DNA of 34,000 bases from Mesostigma viride (GCA_009746045.1 RPFO01000015.1:1163529-1197528); one strand, 5' to 3'. Positions 16,876-27,067 are shown, counted from the stretch's first letter. Numbers and translations are program-made. The notes: generated by a model from the sequence alone, not told the origin.

Positions 16876-17722
16876 CCCACCCTCCCTCCTTCCCTCCCTC
16901 CCTCCCTCCCTCCCTCCCTCCCTCCCTCCCTCCCTCCCTCCCTCCCTCCCTCCCTCCCTCCCTCCCTCCCTCCTCCCTCCCTCCTCCTCCCTCCCTCCCT
17001 CCCTCCCTCCCTCCCTCCTCCCTCCCTCCCTCCCTCCCTCCCTCCCTCCCTCCTCCCTCCCTCCCTCCCTCCCTCCCTCCCTCCCTCCCTCCCTCCCTCC
17101 CTCCCTCCCTCCCTCCCTCCCTCCCTCCCTCCCTCCCTCCCTCCCTCCCTCCCTCCCTCCCTCCCTCCCTCCCTCCCTCCTCCCTCCCTCCCTCCCTCCC
17201 TCCTCCCTCCCTCCCTCCCTCCCTCCCTCCTCCCTCCTCCCTCCCTCCCTCCCTCCCTCCCTCCCTCCCTCCCTCCCTCCCTCCCTCCCTCCCTCCCTCC
17301 CTCCTCCCTCCCTCCCTCCCTCCCTCCCTCCCTCCCTCCCTCCCTCCCTCCCTCCCTCCCTCCTCCCTCCCTCCCTCCTCCCTCCCTCCCTCCCTCCCTC
17401 CCTCCCTCCCTCCCTCCCTCCCTCCTCCCTCCCTCCCTCCCTCCCTCCCTCCTCCCTCCCTCCCTCCCTCCCTCCCTCCCTCCCTCCCTCCCTCCCCCTC
17501 CCTCCCTCCCTCCCTCCCTCCCTCCCTCCCTCCCTCCCTCCTCCCTCCCTCCCTCCCTCCCCCCTCCCTCCCTCCCTCCTCTCCTCCCTCCCTCCCTCCC
17601 TCCCTCCCTCCCTCCCTCCCTCCCTCCCTCCCTCCCTCCTCCCTCCCTCCCTCCCTCCCTCCCTCCTCCCTCCCCCCTCCCTCCCTCCCTCCCTCCCTCC
17701 CTCCCTCCCTCCCTCCCTCCCC
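16876..17722 (+). repeat. (CCCT)n homopyrimidine array
   Basis: About 847 bp of CCCT units with repeated one-base-short CCT units and a few CCCCC/CCTCTCCT slips. The whole tract is homopyrimidine on the plus strand, with H-DNA (triplex) potential. PPSL and REGG reading frames on either strand are repeat artefacts. Confidence 0.97.
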
Positions 17723-18065
17723 ATCATTCATGCATCCGTTCATTCATGCATGCATCCACTCATTCATTTACATGCCTCCGTTGGCCAGGGGTGCAAAATG
17801 ATGCAAGAGGCACCAAAAAAGGGAGAAAGAGCCGCCTCCCCAACGTGCCGCCCGGCGACGGCAGCGATGGGCCCAGGGGGGGAACGGTGCGCTTTGTCTT
17901 GTTCGCCGGGGTGCGCCGGCGGGGTGCGGGCACTGTACTGTAGCGTTTTATTTAGCCCGCCCGCCCCAGTCCTTCTCGGAGTGCCTCCTCAGGCCATGGC
18001 GTCAGGGTAAGAGTTCTTTTCGCCCATCGCCGGATGCCTAAACCACTATACGACAAAAAAGCGGG
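17723..18065. other. GC-rich segment without a supported gene; possible 3' UTR of the minus-strand gene
   Basis: ATTCATGCATCC-type repeats at 17726-17770 are followed by GC-rich sequence with poly-G runs. The plus frame entering from the CCCT array ends at 17943 and shows no known domain. On the minus strand this lies just downstream of the zinc-ribbon stop codon. Confidence 0.45.
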
Positions 18066-18170
18066 TTACAACGATAGAAACCAGTAGATGATGGTTCTCC
18101 CGCACCCCGGGCACACCAGCGACGTCGGCAGCGAGCCCCGCCCGCAGTTTATGCAGCAGACAATGTTGCT
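18066..18170 (-). CDS. Last exon of a zinc-ribbon protein
   Basis: On the minus strand an acceptor TTGGGCAG precedes 35 codons in phase 0: SNIVCCINCGRGSLPTSLVC then PGCGRTIIYWFLSL and TAA. Two CxxC pairs (CINC and CPGC) 12 residues apart form a typical zinc ribbon at the extreme C terminus. The stop codon overlaps TGTAA, the algal poly(A) signal. The protein family cannot be named from this exon. Upstream exons are mostly unidentified, and the DIRS-like insertion and repeats begin within 1 kb. Confidence 0.55.
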   Translation of the reverse strand, partial: SNIVCCINCGRGSLPTSLVCPGCGRTIIYWFLSL

Positions 18171-18408
18171 CTGCCCAAGGGAAGTCATAAAAAAGCTGCA
18201 AGAAATGGGGTAAAAGCGATTAAATCCACGACATGCATTTTTGCCCCTGTCAGTGCTCCTATAAATCTGACTTTTACGGGAAAACTGCATGCAACATGGA
18301 AACGCAAACTTAAGGGAATCGCTGTGCTGGATTTCTTCGAAATGACATAAGGAATCGTTCGAAAGTGTGCCCTCCCACCAGTAGCGTCTAATCTGTGCTA
18401 GCCATTAC

Positions 18409-18480
18409 CTTGAACACGCAGGGGTGGCTGCGCTCGGCGCGCGAAACTGGCCACTGCTGCGTGTTTGCCCTCGCACACAC
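18409..18480 (-). CDS. Candidate penultimate exon of the zinc-ribbon gene
   Basis: On the minus strand the frame reads QQWPVSRAERSHPCVFK and ends AAG|GTAATG, a good donor. Joined in phase 0 to the exon at 18170 it gives HPCVFK|SNIVCCINCG. The 5' edge is unclear: TGGCCAG ending at 18447, or one of two AGs further upstream near the (TG)n tract. Evidence is limited to splice consensus, phase match and GC-rich codon use. Confidence 0.35.
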
Positions 18481-18499
18481 ACACACACACACAAAAACT

Positions 18500-19005
18500 G
18501 TTTACCGACCTTTTTTTTTCAGAATAAATTTCCTTACGTCAATGCCGATCGAACAAGCGAAATCCGGTACAAAATGGCTTCGTAATCCGTGCACAGTAAA
18601 TTTTCACGCTACCATAGCCTTCACTATGGAATTTGCACTCAACATGATTCTCCCGCGCGCACCGAATTTCGTCAATTTCACCCTGGAATGACCGCGGACA
18701 CTTTGGCGCGGCGTCGGATTGATGTGTCCAAGTCGCTCATCGACAGTGCGATCCGACGGCGGAGAATAACTTCTCCACACCACAGTGCTACGCAACAGTT
18801 CTTTTCCATGTACAACGTGTCAGAGATGAGAAGTCCGCATGCATCGCTGTCAGACCGGAAATTCCGTCCAACACCGTTGTACAGTACTACCAATCAACCG
18901 CATCTCTGCCTTTTAACCGTCGAATGCGCAATCGATCTCGAAACGCCTCCGCGATACTTCCGCGACTTCAGTACTTTACCTTGACATGTTGTCGTACAAT
19001 ACTAC
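18500..19005 (+). repeat. Left part of a repeat split by the 19006 element
   Basis: CAGACCGGAAATTCCGTCCA near 18853 and CTTGACATGTTGTCGTACAA with TACTAC at 18980-19005 match 21765-21864. Together with 21144 onward it forms one copy of an older repeat into which the split-repeat element inserted. No gene is supported. Confidence 0.65.
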
Positions 19006-21143
19006 TTATGACACTTGAGCTCCCAAGAAAACCAGCATTTGATTGAAAACAATGAGTAGAGCCCCTGCCAAAGGCAGGTTTAAGTAGTCATCTCGTCTCC
19101 CTCGCATGCAGGAGCAAGAGCCCCCCAAGGGTGGGATGGGTGGGAAGAAACAATTACGGGTCACAACCCGCCGACCATGCTTATCAAGCCTACCGTCAAA
19201 ATGGAAAACGGCAAAACCAGAAATATCCTAACGCTGACAATTTAATAATTCAGCCAGCCAGCTCATCTGTCACACGTCTGAGCTGTCAGGCCATGTGTAC
19301 TCTTCGAATGCAACCCTGAACACACTACCCAACCAAGCAGCACACCAATCAATTGGTGAGTGCTGGTTACATCAGATTTTATTACAGCTTTTTGACGCAA
19401 CTTCCGTCAGCATTCAACACATGGCCGGCCGTTCAAACAAACGGCGCCTGACTTACAAAAGGCAAAGCTAGTTGCCAGTAGGATTCCCCGGTAAACAACA
19501 AGCCGTCCCCATTCGTCTAACAAGCCTTTCTGCATGTACAGCCACAAGGTTGTGGCGGCCCTTTCTTTCCCGCATGCTGTTTAATAAACTATTTTCAGAG
19601 AAATCCGATTATGACACTTGAGCTCCCAAGAAAACCAGCATTTGATTGAAAACAATGAGTAGAGCCCCTGCCAAAGGCAGGTTTAAGTAGTCATCTCGTC
19701 TCCCTCGCATGCAGGAGCAAGAGCCCCCCGATCCACCCCAGTCCCTGGCGCCATTACCCTCCTCCCCCGCACTGTCGCCGCTCAGGAAACAAAACTTGAT
19801 AGGATCACTGTTGCCCCAATAACAGTGAACAAAGAAAAGGAGAAGACCCCCCCCCTCTTCCGAGCAGCCTCGAGGGTAGCCGCTTCCATAAAAGACCACA
19901 AAGTGGGGCGTGTCGCAACATCTCCTTCATGGCGACTCAGCCCGCACAAGGCTATAATAACCCCCTAAGGGGCCCGACAATAAAAGGTTAGCGAATCCGC
20001 GGAGCCGCCTCAGCAAAATATTATTCCGGATAAAAACCCAGAAAATTCGCATTCCGACGCCACCAGGGTTTGAACCGCTACCTGCCGGGTGCTGAGCAGG
20101 GAGAGACGACAAGGCCAGACACTGCCACTGTCAGCCGAGACGCCTTTCCGATACTCGGTTCCTTTTGTGGGAATTTTGCAAATATATTTTCTTCCGGAAC
20201 GCAAGAAATTAGCCGGCCGCGCGTCACCCTTATATCCCTCGCTGGCCCATAACAAAAAAGGGCCGCGCACCAAGCCGAAGGCAGCGCCATGCAGCGCCCT
20301 AGGCGGTGGGCCGCTGACTGACTACCAGCGCAGTCTCATGGAATCCAAATTAATCTATTGACCTTCGCACAGTTTCCGCATCAGCTGCGGACTTCTTAGT
20401 CGACATGATTGGCTCCGCTGCTGGAATTACCAGCAGCCGGGGCGGGGCGCCCAGCCCACTTTCTATGACCACCGAGACGCTGCCCAGCAAGGTGCCAACC
20501 AGAACCACTTGGCACATTGGTAACGCGAAATTTCCGTTCCGTTCAAACCGCCCCTACCTGCCGTGAAGTCGCAAAGCCCGCGACTTCATAGCAGGCAAGG
20601 ACGGGGTCTTTGCCTAATTTTCTTTAGCCCCGCCGCCATAGCAGCGAGGCCGCGCATACTGCTTCAGTGAGCACATTCAAAGAAACAATTACGGGTCACA
20701 ACCCGCCGACCATGCTTATCAAGCCTACCGTCAAAATGGAAAACGGCAAAACCAGAAATATCCTAACGCTGACAATTCAATAATTCAGCCAGCCAGCTCA
20801 TCTGTCACACGTCTGAGCTGTCAGGCCATGTGTACTCTTCGAATGCAACCCTGAACACACTACCCAACCAAGCAGCACACCAATCAATTGGTGAGTGCTG
20901 GTTACATCAGATTTTATTACAGCTTTTTGACGCAACTTCCGTCAGCATTCAACACATGGCCGGCCGTTCAAACAAACGGCGCCTGACTTACAAAAGGCAA
21001 AGCTAGTTGCCAGTAGGATTCCCCGGTAAACAACAAGCCGTCCCCATTCGTCTAACAAGCCTTTCTGCATGTACAGCCACAAGGTTGTGGCGGCCCTTTC
21101 TTTCCCGCATGCTGTTTAATAAACTATTTTCAGAGAAATCCGA
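19006..21143. mobile_element. PAT-like (DIRS group) split-direct-repeat retroelement, non-autonomous, copy 1
   Basis: The structure is a(19006-19126, 121 bp), linker (19127-19144, G-rich), b(19145-19608, 464 bp), a'(19609-19729, 121 bp), internal (19730-20679), b'(20680-21143, 464 bp). a equals a', and b equals b' apart from about two substitutions. The element starts TTATGACACTTGAG and ends AGAGAAATCCGA. The internal b-a' join AAATCCGA|TTATGACAC is exactly what joining the two outer ends would give. That is the split-repeat plan (A1, B1A2, B2) known from PAT, kangaroo and TOC1 elements, where B1A2 copies the circle junction. There is no target-site duplication. No RT, RNase H or tyrosine recombinase frame is present, so it must be mobilised in trans. 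Orientation is undetermined because the plan reads the same either way. Confidence 0.75.
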
Positions 21144-21330
21144 ACATTTACGCCAATGGAAACTCGCCTCCAATAATATATCTCGATGGAGGCATGCCTC
21201 AGACTTATTTAATTTTAAGGTGCCTCTTAATTAATCTCGGCTCCCGCCCTCCAACAATTTGACAATTAGACAAAAAGAGCCAATTTTATCCCGACTACAA
21301 TTTTACCCCGACTGCATCGAGCCCAGTTCT
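21144..21330 (+). repeat. Right part of the repeat split by the 19006 element
   Basis: CGCCAATGGAAACTCGCCTC, CATGCCTCAGACTTATTTAATTTTAAGG and CCGCCCTCCAACAATTTGAC are shared with 21868-22100 (plus) and, inverted, with 21326-21470. Confidence 0.75.
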
Positions 21331-21470
21331 CAAATTCTCAAGTTCTCGGAGGGCGCCGCGAGAGGTACCTTGAAATTGAATAAGAGGCATGACTCTATCC
21401 AGACCGATATTTTTGGAGGCGAGTTTCTATTGGCGTTAAGTTGTAGTATTGTACGACAACGTGTCAGGCC
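21326..21470 (-). repeat. Inverted copy of the same older repeat (uninterrupted)
   Basis: On the minus strand it reads TTGTCGTACAATACTACAAC then TTAACGCCAATAGAAACTCG, and GATAGAGTCATGCCTCTTATT with TTTCAAGGTACC. It is one of two empty-site paralogues of the 19006 insertion. Confidence 0.8.
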
Positions 21471-21599
21471 GTTTAATTTATTCCGACTTCTACATTTTCA
21501 CTGCTTGGTCAAAAAAGGATCACTTATATCAAGGAAACAACAAAGATCACTTATATACCCGACTTCTCCGTAAAATCTCATCGACCGGGTTTCGAAACA

Positions 21600-22110
21600 A
21601 CCCACGAATGCCGTAGATGCAGATCCAACGGAGCAAACAACGTCACGACCGACGCGGCGCCAAATAGTCGCCAAGGTTCCTTTTCTGCGAGCCAATTTAC
21701 AACGTACGTCGCGCCGCGTCGTGTACCCAAGCCCTTTTCTGAACGTGAGATCCAAAATCCGCTTGCCAGACCGGGAACTCCGTCCAATACCGTCGTGCAT
21801 TGAATTGAATTGGAACATAACTCCTTCTTTCCGTCACCCTTGACGTGTTTTCGTACAATACTACAAATTAACGCCAATAGAAATCCGCCTCCGAATATAT
21901 ATATCTGAACGACTCGAACACGCGGACAAGATAACGGCAGGCTCGAGCTACCATGGTCTGGATTCTCCCGAATTCCGGCCTGCGCTGGTTGTCTCCTTGA
22001 TATATATCGATAGAGTCATGCCTCTTATTTAATTTCAAGGTACTCTCGCCCCCCGCCCTCCGACAATTTGACAATTTGACAAAAAGAGCCAATTTTACCC
22101 CGACTTCATT
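21600..22110 (+). repeat. Third copy of the older repeat, carrying a 95-bp insertion
   Basis: GACCGGGAACTCCGTCCAAT, CGTACAATACTACAAATTAA and CGCCAATAGAAATCCGCCTC match the other copies. The match resumes after 22008 with GATAGAGTCATGCCTCTTAT and CCGCCCTCCGACAATTTGAC. The 95-bp element at 21906-22000 interrupts it. Confidence 0.8.
21906..22000 (-). mobile_element. 95-bp short interspersed element with TATATATC duplication
   Basis: On the minus strand it starts TCAAGGAGACAACCAGCGCA and ends GTTCGAGTCGTTCA. It is flanked by TATATATC at 21898-21905 and 22001-22008. Two paralogues of the host repeat lack it. A second full copy of the same length is at 32764-32858. No Pol III box pair is convincing. 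It may be the end of a larger element. Confidence 0.7.
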
Positions 22111-22320
22111 CCAGAAATGAGAAATTTACGCGTCAACTGCCAACAGTATAAACCAACAGTCAGGCTAGTCAGCAGTGGAAAAAATAGTCCGTCCCCCGAG
22201 TTTCAGACCGAAAATCTCGTATCTACTGTGTCTGCCACGTGTCAGATTGCGTTCCATCCCCACAACGGAATATATCGGGTTAGAAAAAAAAACGGGTTAA
22301 TTAGATGTAAGGAGTCTATA
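22111..22320. other. Spacer, no feature seen
   Basis: AT-rich sequence between repeat copies. The open frame starting at 22117 runs into the next repeat and matches nothing recognised. Confidence 0.5.
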
Positions 22321-22504
22321 CATTTCTTGTTTTTGGTCCATTGGAGTTCCTTCCCACCAAGAGAAACATTTATTTTACATTTTTGTGTGCTAGGCTTTAT
22401 ACGGACAGCCTATACCACACCTTCAAACTCAGTGCACATCATTATCAAGTTGGTTATTGTAGCATCGTACCATGCTGGGGGGCCAGCATACTCGAACACA
22501 AGGT
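22321..22504 (+). repeat. ~182-bp direct repeat, first copy
   Basis: It begins CATTTCTTGTTTTTGGTCCA and ends CATACTCGAACACAAGGT. It is nearly identical to 22898-23077. The pair brackets an R1 copy, which could reflect an LTR-like or recombination structure. The repeat is short and lacks clear TG..CA ends. Confidence 0.85.
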
Positions 22505-22547
22505 GTTGCCCCTCTTAGCAGCGTGGGTGGGTGGGTCAGGTGGGAGC

Positions 22548-22880
22548 TGAAAAGAGGCCTCCCTACGTCCCCTACACCACTCTAAGTACTGACTATCATT
22601 CACATTGCGCCACGCAGGCCTGCTGGCTGGCGCAGGTACAAGGTGTACTGACTGCCAATCACAGTTGCGCCACGCCTGGCGGCTGGCGCAGGTAACAAGG
22701 TCTAGTGACGTACGTTAGAAGCTACCTATAGGCCTGCACTCCGGAACCACACTCAGCCTCGGCACAAAAAGGGCCGGTCGGTGCAGTACCCTCGTGACAA
22801 GCGCTAGTCTTACGCTACCTACGGCAGGTCGGTCCCCTTTGAGCCCGTCCACGCGTCATACTACGTAGTATATAAAATGA
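22548..22880 (+). repeat. Interspersed repeat R1, copy 2 (truncated)
   Basis: It shares CTGAAAAGAGGCCTCCCTAC, the duplicated GCGCCACGC unit, and the segment down to GAGCCCGTCCACGCGTCATA with copy 1 (reverse complement at 10480-10812). The part equivalent to 10813-10989 is missing. Confidence 0.85.
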
Positions 22881-22897
22881 GCAAAGCTTAGCAACTA

Positions 22898-23077
22898 CAT
22901 TTCTTGTTTTTGGTCCATTGGAGTTCCTTCCCACCAAGAGAAAACATTTATTTTACATTTTTGTGTGCTAGGCTTTATACGGACAGCCTATACCACACCT
23001 TCAAACTCAGTGCACATCATTATCAAGTTGGTTATTGTAGCACCATGCTGGGGGCCCAGCATACTCGAACACAAGGT
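22898..23077 (+). repeat. ~182-bp direct repeat, second copy
   Basis: Second copy of 22321-22504, with a small deletion after TTATTGTAGCA and GGGGCCC in place of GGGGGGCC. Confidence 0.85.
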
Positions 23078-23195
23078 CAGTTGCCCCCACACCTCCTTCC
23101 TGCATGGCCACCAAGGCTGTCGCCAACCTTGGTGCCGAGTTTCTTTCCGCCCATGGCCCCCCTCCTAGCTGCACGCTGCCACGGCTGTACTGCCG

Positions 23196-23780
23196 CCCCC
23201 GTGTGGCCGCTACGGTTTCCCGGCGGACGCAGGGCGGCACCCATGTCGTTCCCCCCGTTAGGGGGGCGGTTTCCAGCGGCTGCTCATTAGGCCTTACGCC
23301 CCCGGACCGTCTCTCACAAGCCCTGCAGGACCCATCACCAGCCCCACCCCCGAGGCTGGGATTTCCCGGCATTGAAACCTTTGGGGCGATAGGCCCTCTA
23401 CCCTACCAAGGCCTTGGCTTGGAAACTGCTTAGCCAAGGCCCCGACCAGGGCTTGTGTTTTTGTAGGAAATTTTTATGGCATAGATATGCCCCCCTGGCT
23501 GAACCGAACTCTTTATTGCCTTTCCTATAATGCATCATACAGGATAAACAGCCAGGTAAATCATACAGGTAAAACAGCCAGAATTGCAGCCTCGCCAGGC
23601 GAACATTCTTTGCTGAAAAAACTGGGCAATGATGAAGAGCGCGCTCCTCCCACCAAGATTTGCTCCAGCCCCGCATCCTCCCCAAAACTCCCGTCTGGCC
23701 ACAGGCCGAAAGATCGGGTCCGCTGTCAGGCCGTCTTGGCAGTTATGGGCTACCTTGGCACCCCGCGCTAGCCATCCCCA
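23196..23780 (-). repeat. R2 copy with one arm of the 91-bp hairpin
   Basis: 23196-23286 equals the right hairpin arm (13658-13748). 23288-23780 matches the 14268-14745 R2 arm in the same orientation, with a short AGGTAAATCATAC duplication near 23553-23572. This is a third R2 copy that lacks the inverted partner. Confidence 0.85.
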
Positions 23781-23802
23781 CGTTTACATGTGAGGCAGAT
23801 TC

Positions 23803-23985
23803 GCCTCCACCTGTGATTCTTTCCACCGTAGCCGCTGGCCCTGGCCTGTATGGCTCCTTCCCTGACGTTGTCCGACTTAAAAACGCAGCTTCCCCAGTGT
23901 CAGGAAGCTGCTTGCCGCACCCAGGGGTAGAGGGGAATCGTCAGTGGGCCCAGCGCCGGAAATCACACCCTTTTACTCAAATCGT
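23803..23985 (-). repeat. Mosaic of segments also found at 12926-13010 and 10990-11095
   Basis: Two blocks that lie apart and beside different neighbours elsewhere in the window are adjacent here, in the reverse orientation. No gene is supported. Confidence 0.75.
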
Positions 23986-24476
23986 AGAGGCCCGCCGGGT
24001 CTAGCTGGTGGCCTAGTAGAGTTTGCTCAGTTGGCCAAGAGTTTGCTCACTTGGGTGCCAAACTCACAAAGTAACGTAAAATCAACGAAATAACTACATA
24101 CAATTAGCCTTTTGGCCTAGCCCATTCAATTATTCCGTTAAACCCCCCCCCCCCCCCCCCCCCCCCCCCTTATTCCCGCTGGTCTAGTGCAAAAGCCTGA
24201 ATTCCTGGCTGCATGCCTGAGCTTGGGAGGCAGCCGTTGATTTTAAACAAATGCCATGCCAGTTGTAACAACTCCTTGGAGTAATTTCAGTGAAACAAGT
24301 AATAATTCATGCAAGCTCACACCATTTGCAGCTGAGTCATGATACATATTGTAAGCACTTTTGTAATGCCATTCTTAATTTTCCTTTAATTTGCAGTTTG
24401 CCATGCCCATTCCCCCCATGCCCGGCCCCATGCCCGCCATTCCCCCCATGCCCCCCATTAATTCCCCCCATGCCTG

Positions 24477-24477
<1 letters not shown>
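23986..24477. other. Spacer with a C27 run
   Basis: A homopolymer of 27 C lies at 24143-24169. AGTTTGCTCA occurs near 24020 and 24041 and again near 27443. From 24399 a TTTGCCATGCCCATTCCCCC stretch grades into the CCCATG array. The length of such a C run is unreliable in most assemblies. Confidence 0.6.
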
Positions 24478-24995
<518 letters not shown>

Positions 24996-25099
24996 CAACC
25001 ATACTCGTGCCATCTGTGCCCATGCTATTCATGCCCTGCGTGCCAAACATGCCCATATTTGCACCCTGCGTGCCAGTGCAGCCCATGCCCTTGCCCTCG

Positions 25100-25690
25100 C
25101 TAGTAACCCTTGCCCTTGCCCATGATGTCGTCGCCCATGCCACCAAGTGAGTCTTCTGCATGATTTAGGCTTTTTTGTAGGCTTGGATTCTGTCTCTGTG
25201 TTCGTAAGATCCACGAATGCTTTTCTATCCTTGCGGGAATGCTTGGCAGTTGGCAGTTCCGGTGTGAGTGAGGCACGCTTGGCAAGCGATTCTGGCACAA
25301 GGGATGCACGTCTGTGGGCAGCCGGCTTTCCTGGCGTGAGTGATGCACGCCTGGCAGCTGGAGATGCTGGCACGGGTGATGCCAGCTTGGGCACCTTTGC
25401 AGGGCGAGAAGACTGCCATCGCGGTGCCTCATCGAAAGGAAAAGGGGCTGAATCATTGCCCACACGGCAGAACGCAGCTAGCCGGATACTTGGAGAACTG
25501 CTGCACATCAAGCGTGGCCAAGAGACCTTCACCATTTGCCAAGGTGGCATCCCTAGCTGGCCCAGGTGGCATCGCGTAGGGCTTGCCGTTTACGTCAAGA
25601 GCTTGGGTGAAAGGCATGCCTTTGCCATCAAGGGGGAGCTTGACAAACACAAAAGGCTCAATCCATCAATGATGGGGCGCTGACTCGAGC
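25100..25690 (-). CDS. Candidate 3' coding region of the minus-strand zinc-finger gene
   Basis: Two minus-strand frames look coding. From about 25664 to 25450 one reads PFVFVKLPLDGKGMPFTQAL and DVNGKPYAMPPGPARDATLA. From about 25450 the other reads PAKVPKLASPVPASPAARRA with three RASLTP/RASLVP motifs, then RKDRKAFVDLTNTETESKPT. A frame change or an unseen short intron near 25440-25550 is needed to join them. A third frame ends EDSLGGMGDDIMGKGKGY with TAG near 25100. The basic, Ser/Pro-rich sequence with repeated RRASLxP suggests a disordered, phosphorylatable region. Its link to the exons upstream is inferred from order and strand. Confidence 0.4.
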
Positions 25691-25769
25691 GAATCTTAAG
25701 GTTCTTCAGGTTGGAGACTGTGCATGGTTTTGGTCATGAAGAAGCCTGCACCTTCAACCACTGAAACGA

Positions 25770-26061
25770 CTACGTATGTCGCTTGGGGTCGTGCACTTGC
25801 AAAGACGGAGCCGCGCTCGATGGTAGGTGCTGTCCCAGAACAATCCCGGTTGATGTCAGCTGAACGCAGCAGTGTATCACCCGCAGCCACTCCCTGGCCA
25901 CTGCCATGGGCATGTTGATGGCCATGTTCATTGCCCTTGGCATCGCCGTGGGCATGGCCATGGTCACTGGCATCGGCATCGGTTTGACCATCAACGTGAT
26001 CGCCGCCACCATAGACCTTGGTGTCGGCATCTCTGTCGCCTTGTTCAAATTCGGCACATCC
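25770..26061 (-). CDS. Minus-strand gene, candidate exon 3 (Met-rich)
   Basis: The acceptor TTGTTACAG precedes GGATGTGCCG. Joined in phase 2 it reads RDVPNLNKATEMPTPRSM then MPMPVTMAMPTAMPRAMN and runs to a stop at 25770. The true donor is not identified; CGG|GTGATA near 25872 and CAA|GTGCAC near 25790 are candidates. Another frame of the same DNA is also open (GHAHGDAKGNEHGHQHAHGS, Asp/His-rich), so the reading frame is not certain. Confidence 0.35.
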
Positions 26062-26258
26062 CTGTAACAAGTAACGCGTTCCGGCAGCACCAATGAATGA
26101 TTGCACATAATGCATGAATGCACATACGTCATGCACATATAAACATGCAGCAACAAAGAAACATTTCGAAAGCTGCACCCCGCAATTTACAAATTTGCAT
26201 TACAGCCACTAACTAAAGTCGCCACGATGTCGTGATTTCATACTATGCCGTTCTTTAC

Positions 26259-26426
26259 CTTATTTCTCGTTTCATGGGACGTATCGGATGCCTTCCCATC
26301 TTGCTGCTGAGTTGCGACGCCATCGGCATCACCATCGCCGTCGCTATCCCCATCGCTATCACCGTCGCCATCACCATCGCACTTGGCATAGACATCGCCA
26401 TCGCCTCCCTCATCTCCAGCACATCC
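26259..26426 (-). CDS. Minus-strand gene, candidate exon 2 (Met-rich)
   Basis: The acceptor GTTGCACAG precedes GGATGTGCTG. The exon is 168 bp (56 codons), phase 2 at both ends, and reads RDVLEMREAMAMSMPSAMVM to MGRHPIRPMKREI with donor GTAAAG. It begins with the same GGATGTGC as exon 3, and the intron ends before both are alike (GGTGCTGCC..., ACGCG). The second open frame is Asp/Gly-rich. Confidence 0.4.
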
Positions 26427-26606
26427 CTGTGCAACCCGCGTGGTGGCAGCACCGCAGAGATTGAAGTGCAAAAAGGAATCACTAACTGAAGGATGCTGCG
26501 CTAAAGAAACCTGCGAGTTCCCGCGAATGCATGACCGCTATATACCGCAAAACGAAAGTCCGCAGCAGGCAGCCTGTCCTGATTTCAAAAATACTTCGCC
26601 CTGTAC

Positions 26607-27067
26607 CTGCTTTCTGGTGCCCTGCCCTTGAATACATTGGTCGCCGTCCCGGCTTGCTGCTTAGTTGCCATGGGCTTCATTTGCCCACTTAAAACGGCAC
26701 GGTTTAGTTCGTCAAGGTCAAGTCCTTCCAATCTGGCCATGTCCCCAGCTAGAAGGGCCCTATCCTCAGCATCCTCAGCATCTTCTTCCCCATCAGAGTG
26801 GGCTTCTTTGTCATTAGCAGCCCTCTTGTCAATTCCTTTCGCGCTATCAAGCTGATTGCCCAGGTCATCCGGAGCAACTTTCGGCTCCTTCGTATTGCCG
26901 CAGCATTCCTTGCACAGAATTGTCTGTCCAAAACCCTCTTCTCCCACGCCGACGCCACAAAAAACATGCATCCACTTGCCGCACGTGCACTTGTGGACTG
27001 GGCCAACCATGTTTTTGCAACCACCCCCGCATAATTGCATGGTTTCGGTGCCCATTGTGGCAGCCAT
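26607..27067 (-). CDS. Minus-strand gene, exon 1: PHD/RING-like zinc-finger N terminus
   Basis: The exon starts MAATMGTETMQLCGGGCKNM and continues VGPVHKCTCGKWMHVFCG and ILCKECC. The spacing C-x3-C-x8-H-x-C-x-C-x4-H-x2-C-x(~14)-C-x2-C is that of a small treble-clef or PHD/RING-like zinc finger with a possible extra ligand. An acidic stretch follows (EAHSDGEEDAEDAEDRALLA), then LEGLDLDELNRAVLSGQMKP. It ends AGCAG|GTACAG, a good donor, in phase 2. The first Met is used because the finger begins 12 residues later. The family is not recognised. PHD/RING-like fingers usually bind proteins or histone tails, but no function is claimed. Confidence 0.6.

Noticed and set aside
20066-20117. Possible tRNA or SINE promoter on the minus strand of the split-repeat element (B-box-like GGTTCAAACCC, A-box-like TGGCCTTGTCG)
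   Set aside because: The T-stem around the B box does not pair beyond two bases and no cloverleaf can be drawn. The boxes may be chance.
19145-21143. Ordinary LTR retrotransposon with 464-bp LTRs
   Set aside because: The repeats lack TG..CA ends, primer-binding site, polypurine tract and target duplications. The 121-bp repeat pair and the end-to-end junction fit a split-repeat plan better.
19609-21361. Short open frames of 60 to 104 codons in the split-repeat element and its flank
   Set aside because: Conserved between the two copies only because the copies are recent. No domain is recognisable and frames overlap on both strands.
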